From positions 1-14,171 of the forward strand of contig CAKQON010000043.1 of NCBI GenBank assembly GCA_934255515.1: a stretch of 14,171 nt of DNA, read 5' to 3'. Each line of letters opens with the position of its first letter. Positions within the stretch are counted from its first letter, which is position 1. The notes below the pieces were generated by a model. The model made no database searches. It worked only from the letters and a program-made list of their open reading frames with translations, and had not been told where the DNA came from. The stretch is from an uncultured Sutterella sp. Its GTDB lineage: Bacteria; Pseudomonadota; Gammaproteobacteria; Burkholderiales; Burkholderiaceae_F. Positions 1 to 6,376 of this stretch are shown here, piece after piece. A program made the position numbers and the translations under genes.

Positions 1-34
1 GCCGCGCAACCCTTGTAAACTCAGGGTTGGCGGC
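1..34. other. Strong hairpin downstream of cstA
   Basis: The two arms, GCCGC-CAACCCT and its complement AGGGTTGGCGGC (23-34), pair with a single bulged G and leave a 9-nt loop. It lies 44 bases past the cstA stop. It could be the cstA terminator, with its U tract beyond the left edge, or the terminator of a gene arriving from the left. On the plus strand only a weak TGTTTG follows it, so neither reading is proven. Confidence 0.4.
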
Positions 35-77
35 TGTTTGGACATCGAGTTCAAAAACTATTCATACGGTCGCCCTG

Positions 78-1787
78 TCACCTGACTGAAGTCAGATGTT
101 TCCTTGCGGCATTTCTATGAAGCTTCGATGCATCAGCAGGCTCGCGCAGACGCAGCACGCAGTGGTAGACCACGAGGAGCGCAAGAATGATAAGCGCCAC
201 GGCGATGAAGAGCTGCAGACCGCCCACCATGAAGACGAACGTGCCGTCCGCCATCTGGCCGAAAATCTTGAGCACGGCCTGAACAAGGGCCGTCATCGTC
301 ACGACGAACATCACCGTCATCGGGCCGTAGAGCATCCAGCCCTTGCGGCCGGTAGCCTTCAGGAAGACGGCAAGGCCCGTAAGAACGAGCGCCGAGAGGA
401 GCTGGTTGGCGGAGCCGAAGAGCGGCCAGACGGACATGTAGCCCGCCATGCAGATCGCATAGCCGAGAAGGAGCGTGAGAACCGTCGAGAAGACCGTGTT
501 CGTGAAGAGCGCCTGGATCGGGCCCTTCTTCTCGCCGGGACGCGGCGTGAAGAGTTCCTGGAGCGACATGCGGCCGATGCGGGCCACGGCGTCGACGGAG
601 GTGAGCGCGAGCGCCGAGACGCACATCGTCAGGATGCAGGCGGCGATGTCGGTCGGAACGCCGAAGAGTTCAGTGAGGAACCCGGCAACCGAGTGTGAGA
701 AGGTCTGGAAGGGCGTGCCCGCAGGGAGAACGCCGCCCTGGGCCGCAGCGCAGACGACGACGAGCGCGACGACGCCGAGAACCACTTCAACGCACATGGA
801 GCCGTAGCCCACGAGGCGCATGTCCTTTTCGTTGGCGACCATCTTGGAAGACGTGCCGGAGCTCACGAGCGAGTGGAAGCCCGAAACGGCGCCGCAGGCG
901 ATCGTGACGAAAAGAATCGGGAAGAGGTCGAGGTTCTTCACTTCCCAGCCGACGAAGGCGGGCATGTTGAGGGTCGGGTTCTTGACGAAGACGCCGAGAA
1001 CGCCGCAGACGATCATGCCAATCAGGAGGAACATCGAGAGGTAGTCGCGGGGCTGCTTGAGAAGCCACATCGGCATCACGGAAGCGGCGAAGAGGTACGC
1101 GAAGACCACGTAGCGCCAGGACACGGAGTCGAGGTAGACCGGGAAGCAGATGCCGAGGGCGACCATCGCAACCATCAGTACAATGCCGACAATGAGCTGA
1201 ACGCCGGCAGTCGGGCGCATGTACTTGAGGTAGAGGCCGAAGAGAACGGCGCCCACCATGTAGATGAGCGAAATCGAGCCCGCAGCCGCACCCGGCATGA
1301 GCTCAGTGCCGTCCTTCGCAAAACCGTTGAAGGTATTGGCCACCATGTCGCAGAAAGCCGCGATCACGAGGAGCGTGAAGAGCCAGCAGAAGAGGAGGAA
1401 GAGCTGACGGCCCGTGCGGCCGACATAGTCCTCAATGATCATGCCGATCGAGCGGCCGCCGTTCTTGACGGAGGCGTAAAGCGCGGTGAAGTCCTGAACG
1501 GCGCCGAAGAAGATGCCGCCGATGATCATCCAGAGAAGCGCCGGGAGCCAGCCGAACATGGCCGCAATAATCGGGCCCGTCACAGGGCCCGCGCCCGTAA
1601 TCGAGGTGAACTGGTGCGCGAACACCGTCCATTTGTTGGCAGGCGCATAGTCGCCGCCCTTGTTTTCCACGGCCGGTGTGGGCCGGTTGGGATCGATTCC
1701 CCAGGTCTTCTCGAGCCAGCGGGCGTATCCAAAATAACCCGCTGCCAGAGCGACGAGAGCGATCAGCATGATGGTTAGACCGTTCAT
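78..1787 (-). CDS. cstA: Carbon starvation protein CstA family transporter
   Basis: This is a 569-residue polytopic inner-membrane protein of the CstA/BtsT family, whose studied members carry pyruvate by proton symport or peptides during carbon limitation. The family signature HQFTSITGAGPVTGP lies at residues 58-72. Further family-like stretches are SSGTSSKMVANEKD and TSVDAVARIGRM. The N-terminal CstA domain and the C-terminal five-TM part are both present. The protein is shorter than E. coli CstA (about 700), as is common in shorter bacterial homologues. The start at 1787 is chosen because the first TM segment begins there (MNGLTIMLIALVALAAG) and AAGGA sits 9 nt upstream. The same frame stays open to 1943, but that extension is not hydrophobic and has no ribosome binding site. 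The gene stands alone. The substrate cannot be read from the sequence. Confidence 0.93.
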   Translation of the reverse strand: MNGLTIMLIALVALAAGYFGYARWLEKTWGIDPNRPTPAVENKGGDYAPANKWTVFAHQFTSITGAGPVTGPIIAAMFGWLPALLWMIIGGIFFGAVQDFTALYASVKNGGRSIGMIIEDYVGRTGRQLFLLFCWLFTLLVIAAFCDMVANTFNGFAKDGTELMPGAAAGSISLIYMVGAVLFGLYLKYMRPTAGVQLIVGIVLMVAMVALGICFPVYLDSVSWRYVVFAYLFAASVMPMWLLKQPRDYLSMFLLIGMIVCGVLGVFVKNPTLNMPAFVGWEVKNLDLFPILFVTIACGAVSGFHSLVSSGTSSKMVANEKDMRLVGYGSMCVEVVLGVVALVVVCAAAQGGVLPAGTPFQTFSHSVAGFLTELFGVPTDIAACILTMCVSALALTSVDAVARIGRMSLQELFTPRPGEKKGPIQALFTNTVFSTVLTLLLGYAICMAGYMSVWPLFGSANQLLSALVLTGLAVFLKATGRKGWMLYGPMTVMFVVTMTALVQAVLKIFGQMADGTFVFMVGGLQLFIAVALIILALLVVYHCVLRLREPADASKLHRNAARKHLTSVR

Positions 1788-1934
1788 TGCCTGAAATCCT
1801 TGGTTCTTGTAGGAATGAAGTTTTATTGGGAAAGCACTTCGGAGCTGCTTAGATCGAGAGAAGCACTCAGCCCCGGAAGCGAGCAGCGCAGAAAGAACGG
1901 AATCTTCTGCGTCTGACCAGAAATAGTACGATTC

Positions 1935-1960
1935 AATCTGCATTCATGCAAATGCAGATT
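1935..1960 (-). promoter_or_regulatory. 10+10 bp inverted repeat in cstA leader
   Basis: AATCTGCATT and AATGCAGATT are perfect complements separated by six bases (CATGCA). On the minus strand the repeat lies about 150 nt before the cstA ATG, downstream of the candidate promoter. It could therefore act as a DNA operator or as an RNA hairpin. No run of T follows it closely on the minus strand, so it does not look like an ordinary terminator. Confidence 0.6.
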
Positions 1961-1999
1961 CTATTTTTGATTTATTTATATAATTTGATATATATGGAT

Positions 2000-2028
2000 T
2001 TTTTATTGCGTTATCTTAATTAAATCAA
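2000..2028 (-). promoter_or_regulatory. Candidate cstA promoter
   Basis: Reading the minus strand, TTGATT (2023-2028) and TAAAAA (2000-2005) are separated by 17 bases, each matching four of six sigma70 consensus positions. The surrounding block is very AT-rich, unlike the rest of the window. Transcription would begin near 1993 and give a leader of about 205 nt. Other AT-rich hexamers nearby could serve instead. Confidence 0.35.
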
Positions 2029-2083
2029 AACTAAAAGCACGCTTTGGCTTCTGCATCAATCCGGATATTGCAAAGAACTTATC

Positions 2084-2112
2084 GGGTTTACCCTGAATCA
2101 TCTGTTTACAGA
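2084..2112. promoter_or_regulatory. Two TT-centred palindromes upstream of cstA
   Basis: GGGT-TT-ACCC (2084-2093) and TCTGT-TT-ACAGA (2101-2112) share the core GTTTAC and have centres 18 bp apart. They lie upstream of the cstA promoter candidate and just beyond the dcuC terminator. They could be a regulator site, but each is short enough to arise by chance. Confidence 0.3.
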
Positions 2113-2114
2113 AT

Positions 2115-2155
2115 GGCAAAAATAAAAGGCCCGGGACTTTCGGCATCCCGGACCT
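2115..2155 (-). terminator. Rho-independent terminator of dcuC
   Basis: On the minus strand a 10-bp stem (AGGTCCGGGA with TCCCGGGCCT, one U-G pair) with a 9-nt loop is followed directly by TTTATTTTTGCC. It lies about 65 bases after the dcuC stop. Confidence 0.88.
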
Positions 2156-2168
2156 CTTGTTTCTGAGT

Positions 2169-2195
2169 CCGCTTCCCCGGAAACCCGGGAAGCGG
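2169..2195. other. Second hairpin between dcuC stop and its terminator
   Basis: CCGCTTCCC (2169-2177) pairs with GGGAAGCGG (2187-2195). On the minus strand it comes first after the dcuC stop but has no T run, so it is more likely a 3' stabilising or pausing structure ahead of the true terminator. Confidence 0.5.
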
Positions 2196-2218
2196 TCAGT
2201 TTGCTTTTCAGCCGTTCA

Positions 2219-3499
2219 TCAGCTGAGGATGTAGACGGCAACGAGAAGAATGAACATCACCGGAGCGGTGCGCTTCACGATCGCAAAGGGCGACACGCCG
2301 GCGATGCCGGCCGCGATGATCATGCCGCCGGCAAGGGGTGACGAGAGGCGGCCGAAGTTGCCGGAAATGGCGGCGAGGTAGCCGAGGCCGTCAATCGTCA
2401 TGCCGAAGCTCGCGGCGTGCGGAGTAACGGCTTCATTGAAGGCGAAGGCAGCCGCGTCGCCCGACCCCGTGACGAGCGCCATCAGGTAGGGACCGGCTGC
2501 GGCGCCCAGCTTGGCGATTTCGTTCGCATGCGTAAGGTAGTTGACGAAGGCGTCGATCACGCCGCAGGCGCGCAGGCCGGCAGCAAAAACGCCGGCCGCG
2601 ATGATGATGCCGATGATCTTGGCGTAGCCCGAACCCATGCCGTCAAAGAACTTCTTCGTGACGTCGGCGGGGTTGGTGCGGGTGACGGCGATCGCGTAGA
2701 TCGCGCCGATCAGCATGGCCGTCGCAACGGACATCTTCATCTGGGGCGCCCAGATGTTGGCGCAGACGAGAATGACGACGGGAAGCATCGGGGCGATGGC
2801 GAAGAGGATGTTGGGCTTCTCAGGAAGATCAACCTTCTTGCCGCCCGCGGCGCCGGCGCCTTCAGCTTCATGGAAGCCCTCGCGGCGGAAGTCGCGGTAG
2901 ACGAGGCAGACGACGACCATCAGGACGATGGCGCCGAGCGCGGCGCCCACGGTGATCGGCATGAAGCGGCCGATGAACTCAATGATCGGAATGTCCGCAA
3001 GCTTCGAAACGAAGGCGTTGTGCGCGACGCCGGGCGAGAGGTACGCCATCGTGATGGAGCCCACCACGGCAGCGGCCGCCATGGCCGGATGGAAGCCCGC
3101 TCGGATGAGGAGCGGAATCACCGTCGGACCGACCGAGGCGACGAGGCCGGAGGTCGAGGGGATCGCGATCGAAATGAAGGAGACCACCAGCATGCAGGCG
3201 GGCAGAAGGAGGAGCCCGAGCTTTCGCAGCGGCTTCGTGAGAAGCGCAACGAGATGCACGTCGCACTTCGTGAGCGCAACGACGGAAGCAAAACCCATTG
3301 CCGAGCAGATTGCGATGATGAGCGAGCCGTTCGTCATCGACTTGTCGAACTGCTTGAAGGCGATCATCGGTTCGAGCGAAAGAACCGCCATCAGGAGGCC
3401 GGCTGTAAGAAGAACAAGGCGCGTCTCGTAGCGCTTGATCAGCGCCCAGACGGCGCCGACGGTAACGACGAGCGCTACGCACATGGACCAGGTGGCCAT
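2219..3499 (-). CDS. dcuC: DcuC-family anaerobic C4-dicarboxylate carrier
   Basis: This is a 426-residue inner-membrane protein of the DcuC family. These proteins move succinate, fumarate, malate or aspartate and chiefly export succinate during fumarate respiration or fermentation. Many hydrophobic segments are seen. The conserved re-entrant-type stretches IPSTSGLVASVGPTVIP (residues 113-129) and GSGDAAAFAFNEAVTPH near residue 350 match the family. A hydrophilic Gly/Ala-rich loop (about 202-230) divides the two halves. The length is slightly below E. coli DcuC (461). AAGGAG lies 8 nt before the ATG, so the start is well supported. The gene has its own promoter (3554-3581) and terminator and is monocistronic. 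It implies a metabolism that makes or uses C4 acids without oxygen. The direction of transport is inferred from the family only. Confidence 0.92.
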   Translation of the reverse strand: MATWSMCVALVVTVGAVWALIKRYETRLVLLTAGLLMAVLSLEPMIAFKQFDKSMTNGSLIIAICSAMGFASVVALTKCDVHLVALLTKPLRKLGLLLLPACMLVVSFISIAIPSTSGLVASVGPTVIPLLIRAGFHPAMAAAAVVGSITMAYLSPGVAHNAFVSKLADIPIIEFIGRFMPITVGAALGAIVLMVVVCLVYRDFRREGFHEAEGAGAAGGKKVDLPEKPNILFAIAPMLPVVILVCANIWAPQMKMSVATAMLIGAIYAIAVTRTNPADVTKKFFDGMGSGYAKIIGIIIAAGVFAAGLRACGVIDAFVNYLTHANEIAKLGAAAGPYLMALVTGSGDAAAFAFNEAVTPHAASFGMTIDGLGYLAAISGNFGRLSSPLAGGMIIAAGIAGVSPFAIVKRTAPVMFILLVAVYILS

Positions 3500-3553
3500 A
3501 GGGAAATCTCCTTTCGGGGGAAAAAGTTTCAGGTATTTTTACGGGCGGGCGCA

Positions 3554-3581
3554 ATTTTACGAGGGAAGCTTCGCGAAGCAA
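3554..3581 (-). promoter_or_regulatory. Candidate dcuC promoter with overlapping palindrome
   Basis: On the minus strand TTGCTT (3576-3581), a 16-bp spacer and TAAAAT (3554-3559) give a good sigma70-like promoter, with a start near 3546 and a leader of about 47 nt. The perfect 12-bp palindrome GCTTCGCGAAGC (3568-3579) covers the edge of the -35 box and the spacer, where a bound repressor would block RNA polymerase. No FNR box (TTGAT-N4-ATCAA) was seen. Confidence 0.55.
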
Positions 3582-3703
3582 CCTGTCGTTTTCGCTTATT
3601 GAGGCCGAATTCTGCCCGAATCCGCAAAGGATTTCCTTTTCCTTACGTTCGCCCGCCCGATCGGGAAAATCTTTCCCCCGGAAGTTCAGCCGCGCATGCG
3701 GTT

Positions 3704-4960
3704 TCAATTGAGTCTCTCTCTGAAGCTCGATGCGACAACGGCGAGCCCCCAGAGCACCAGGACCGCACCGAAAAAGACGAAGGGCAAGGTCCAGGCCTCC
3801 GTCTTCTCGTAGAGCATGGCGAAGATCCAGGGGCCGCATCCGGCGCCCAGATAGCCGATCCCCTGCGCCATGCTTGATATGCTGAGCATGCGGCGCATGT
3901 CGCTCGACTTCTGCGCCATGAGAAGAAAAGCCACGGAGAGCATCGCGCCCTGCGAGGCGCCGGCAACGACCGAAGCCGGGAAAAGCCAGACGCCGCCCGC
4001 AACCCAGCCGAGAAACCCGGCGAGATAAACGAGGGAAAGAATGATCCCGGAGACGGCGTCATTGCCGATAAGCTTCATGAAGCGCGGCGTAAAGACGGAA
4101 GCCGGAAGACCCGAGAGGAGATAGACGAAAATCCAGAACCCCGTTTCCGAGGCGCTCATCCCGAGGCTCTGCCAGAAGGGCGGCATCCAGGCGGCCGCCG
4201 TATAGATCGTGAGGGACTGCAATCCCATCACTGCCGTGAGCGCCCAGGCAAGCGGATCGGAAAGCATGGCGCTGAAAGCGGATTTCTTCTCTTCATTGTG
4301 AGGAGAACCGGCCGTCACCATCGCCTCGGCGCCCGGCTGCCGCCTGGCGAGACTCCAGCAAAGGAGCGCAATGCCGGACGCAAGCGCCCAGAAGCCGAAG
4401 GGGACTGCAAGCGACCCCGAAAGCGTGAGAAGCGGCGCGGCAAGAAGCCCGCCCACGGCGCCCGAAGAGCCGATGACGCCCGTGTAAAGCCCCATCATCG
4501 GACCGCTCTTCTGCGCCCAGACCGTCTTCACGACGACGGGCATCAGCACGTTTAGGATGGCTATGCCCGCGCCGACCAAAAGCGTTGCGGCGAGAAGCAC
4601 CGACCAATTGGTCACCATTCGAAGAACGGCGCCCGCAAAGAGAACCGCAATCGCCGCAGCAATCCCGCCCCAGAGCCCGAACCGGCGCACGAGGAAGGGC
4701 GCAGCAAAGGAAAAAACGCCGAAGGCCGCAATCGGAAGCGCGGAGAGCGTGCCGTAGGCGTCCCAGCCCACCTGCATGGCCTCGCAGATCTCCTGCGCGA
4801 GCGGGCCCACTGCCGTAACGGGCCCCCGCATTACGAAAGTAACCGAGAGGAAGGCCGCGAGGAGGAAGCCTCCTGCGGCAGCTGAGATAAGACGAGCCAT
4901 GGCGGGGAAAGACAAGGATAGGAGAGAGGGATCTCTGGATTTTAGGCCGCCTTTCTTCAT
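3704..4960 (-). CDS. MFS transporter, CynX/NimT (cyanate permease-like) family
   Basis: This is a 418-residue major facilitator with about 12 TM segments in two halves, joined by a polar loop near residues 205-232 (RRQPGAEAMV to NEEKKS). The motif MRGPVTAVGPL after TM1 (residues 44-54) is typical of the CynX/NimT branch, whose members carry cyanate, 2-nitroimidazole or other small organic anions. No cyanase or other enzyme gene lies beside it, so the substrate is unknown. The start is uncertain. Neither the ATG at 4960 nor the in-frame ATG at 4900 (MARLISAAAGG, directly before TM1) has a clear Shine-Dalgarno sequence, and the 20 extra residues are polar. No convincing terminator lies in the short gap before the dcuC promoter. 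It is divergent from the lipoprotein pair. Confidence 0.85.
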   Translation of the reverse strand: MKKGGLKSRDPSLLSLSFPAMARLISAAAGGFLLAAFLSVTFVMRGPVTAVGPLAQEICEAMQVGWDAYGTLSALPIAAFGVFSFAAPFLVRRFGLWGGIAAAIAVLFAGAVLRMVTNWSVLLAATLLVGAGIAILNVLMPVVVKTVWAQKSGPMMGLYTGVIGSSGAVGGLLAAPLLTLSGSLAVPFGFWALASGIALLCWSLARRQPGAEAMVTAGSPHNEEKKSAFSAMLSDPLAWALTAVMGLQSLTIYTAAAWMPPFWQSLGMSASETGFWIFVYLLSGLPASVFTPRFMKLIGNDAVSGIILSLVYLAGFLGWVAGGVWLFPASVVAGASQGAMLSVAFLLMAQKSSDMRRMLSISSMAQGIGYLGAGCGPWIFAMLYEKTEAWTLPFVFFGAVLVLWGLAVVASSFRERLN

Positions 4961-4987
4961 TAACGGAGCGGCCGGGTATTCCCAGGA

Positions 4988-5056
4988 CGACAGATTCCTG
5001 TCGCATGCGACGGACGAGATTCGTTACGAATGCACAAATTCATGAACACTTGTTCA
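4988..5056. promoter_or_regulatory. Cluster of four short palindromes in divergent intergenic region
   Basis: Four perfect inverted repeats follow one another: CGACAG-attc-CTGTCG (4988-5003), GTCGCATGCGAC (5000-5011), ATTCGT-t-ACGAAT (5019-5031) and TGAACA-ct-TGTTCA (5043-5056). They lie in front of the MFS gene and upstream of the lipoprotein pair, the usual place for operators of a divergent unit. No confident -35/-10 pair could be placed for either direction. TATAGA at 5095-5100 is a possible -10 for the plus-strand operon. Confidence 0.35.
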
Positions 5057-5221
5057 GCGACTCCTGCGCTAATGTTGCACTTAGAAATCTCTCTTATAGA
5101 AAGGATCCTGCGGCCGGGACGGCTGCATGATCCGGAATCTGCGGGGCTCCGGGCTTCCTCCCAATTGTTTTGGGAAAACCTTTTCGAATCGAAGGCCTGC
5201 CGCACCCAAAGGATGAAAACC

Positions 5222-5749
5222 ATGAAAAAGAACACAAAGATCGCCGCAGCTGCCGCCCTCTCCGCCGTTTTCCTTCTTGGCGGCTGCGCGAGCGACGGCA
5301 CCTACTACCGCGCCGATACCTACACGGCCAATCAGGTGAACCGCGTTCAGGAAGTCAATACGGTTGAAATCATCGCCATCAACGCCGCGCGCGTGGCGGT
5401 CCCCAACAGCAGCAACCGCGAAACCGCCCAGATTGCGGGCGCCATTCTCGGCGCCATCGCAGGCGCCGCGATCGGCAACCACAACAACCACTCCACCTCC
5501 GCCCGCGTGATGGGCGGACTTGCAGGCGGCGCCGTAGGCGGCCTCGCCGGCGGTGCAGTGGGCGGCGACAGCACGACCTATACCGACGGCGTCCAGATCA
5601 TCTACAAGACGGCCGGCGGCCGGGTGCTCCAGACCTCTCAGGTCGGCCAGCCCTGCGAATTCAAGACCGGCACGGCGATTCTCGTCGCGCCCACGCCGAG
5701 CGAAGCCCGCATTCAGCCCAACAACCCCTACGGGTGCCCCCGCAAGTAA
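5222..5749 (+). CDS. Glycine-zipper outer-membrane lipoprotein, SlyB/Pcp-like
   Basis: This is a 175-residue lipoprotein. The signal peptide (KK, then an alanine-rich core) ends in the lipobox LLGGC with the lipidated cysteine at residue 22. Two glycine-zipper segments (about 72-85, AGAILGAIAGAAIG, and 95-115, GGLAGGAVGGLAGGAVGG) form the two-helix hairpin seen in the SlyB/Rickettsia 17-kDa antigen group. The C-terminal part (YTDGVQIIYKTAGGRVLQTSQ onward, with Cys145 and Cys171) resembles the small beta domain of SlyB. SlyB-type proteins sit in the outer membrane and help stabilise it. The start at 5222 follows AAAGGA with 8-nt spacing. An ATG at 5213 overlaps that site, and the frame is open back to 5030 without secretory features. 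It is the first gene of a pair, 25 bases before the next. The exact subfamily is not certain. Confidence 0.85.
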   Translation: MKKNTKIAAAAALSAVFLLGGCASDGTYYRADTYTANQVNRVQEVNTVEIIAINAARVAVPNSSNRETAQIAGAILGAIAGAAIGNHNNHSTSARVMGGLAGGAVGGLAGGAVGGDSTTYTDGVQIIYKTAGGRVLQTSQVGQPCEFKTGTAILVAPTPSEARIQPNNPYGCPRK

Positions 5750-5774
5750 TGCGCGTTCCTGAGGTATACCAATC

Positions 5775-6284
5775 ATGAAGTTCAGAAATTCCGCCGTTAT
5801 TGCCACTTCGGTGCTCTGCGCCCTGGCAGCTGCCGGCTGCACCACCCCGTCCACTCAGACGTCGACGCTCCCTCCGGGAACCCAGCGCATGAGCCAGGAC
5901 CTCATCGACTACAACACGCAGAGCGTGGACGCCGCCGCCCGCGTCATGCAGGAGGAAGCCCGTCAGAAGGAAGCAGCCCGCGCTGCCGCTCAGGCTGAGG
6001 CCGCCCGCGTGAAGGCCGCTCAGGATGCACAGGCCGCCAAAGCGCGCGCCGCCGCGCAGAAAGCCAAGTCCACGCGCCAGGCCAAGCTCGACGCTTATCA
6101 GGACAAGGTGCGCGAGCTCGAACTTGAGCTCAAGCAGCTTGACGTTGCCGAGCGCCGCGCTCAGGTTGACGGCACCGTGGCCGACAGCAAGGCAAGATCG
6201 GAACTCGCGCGCGAACGCGCTCAGCTTGAGCTCGACCGCATGCGCGCGGAAATCGAAAACCTGAAGGCCGCGGACGCGAAGTAA
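5775..6284 (+). CDS. Alanine-rich coiled-coil lipoprotein of unknown function
   Basis: This is a 169-residue lipoprotein that I do not recognise by name. A signal peptide with lipobox AAAGC gives a lipidated Cys at residue 22. A short Thr/Ser/Pro-rich linker (23-36) precedes a long, highly charged helical region (about 40-166) rich in Ala, Glu, Lys, Arg and Gln. This region has heptad-like spacing, for example KVRELELELKQLDVAERRA and the C-terminal ARERAQLELDRMRAEIENL. A rod-like periplasmic coiled coil anchored in the outer membrane is the likely shape. A role in envelope spacing, or as a partner of a trans-envelope complex, is inference. GAGG lies 10 nt before the ATG. It follows the SlyB-like gene by 25 bases and a terminator closes the pair, so the two are probably co-transcribed. 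Confidence 0.82.
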   Translation: MKFRNSAVIATSVLCALAAAGCTTPSTQTSTLPPGTQRMSQDLIDYNTQSVDAAARVMQEEARQKEAARAAAQAEAARVKAAQDAQAAKARAAAQKAKSTRQAKLDAYQDKVRELELELKQLDVAERRAQVDGTVADSKARSELARERAQLELDRMRAEIENLKAADAK

Positions 6285-6308
6285 GCCGCCTCATCGACGA
6301 TCCGTCTC

Positions 6309-6347
6309 AAATGCCGTCCGGGGGAGCGTTTCCCGGACGGCATTTTT
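6309..6347 (+). terminator. Rho-independent terminator of the lipoprotein operon
   Basis: A perfect 14-bp stem (AAATGCCGTCCGGG with its complement, 6309-6322 and 6332-6345), 9-nt loop, then a TTTTT run. It lies 25 bases after the stop. The converging tamB gene ends at 6377, so the hairpin may serve that side too, though the minus-strand T run is only TTTGAG. Confidence 0.92.
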
Positions 6348-6376
6348 CTGCTCTGAAGCTTCCGTTCCCCGATCGG

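Larger units (their letters stand above)
1788..2218. other. cstA-dcuC intergenic region (431 bp)
   Basis: No gene is seen here. The region holds the cstA leader (1788 to about 1993), an AT-rich block (1961-2034) with a candidate cstA promoter, two small TT-centred palindromes (2084-2112), and the dcuC terminator hairpins (2115-2195). Confidence 0.7.

Noticed and set aside
1788..1943. 52-residue N-terminal extension of cstA from an ATG at 1943
   Set aside because: The extension is polar, unlike the family N-terminus, its ATG lies inside the leader inverted repeat, and the start at 1787 has a good ribosome binding site directly before TM1.
3500..3703. FNR-type box controlling dcuC
   Set aside because: No TTGAT-N4-ATCAA or close variant was found in the upstream region on either strand.
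2417..3877. 486-codon plus-strand frame across dcuC and the next promoter
   Set aside because: It runs opposite dcuC and through its promoter, and the product is a low-complexity Arg/Asp/Gly/His-rich string with no domain.
5030..5221. Longer start for the SlyB-like lipoprotein
   Set aside because: The extra residues would bury the signal peptide and lipobox; the start at 5222 has AAAGGA at proper spacing.
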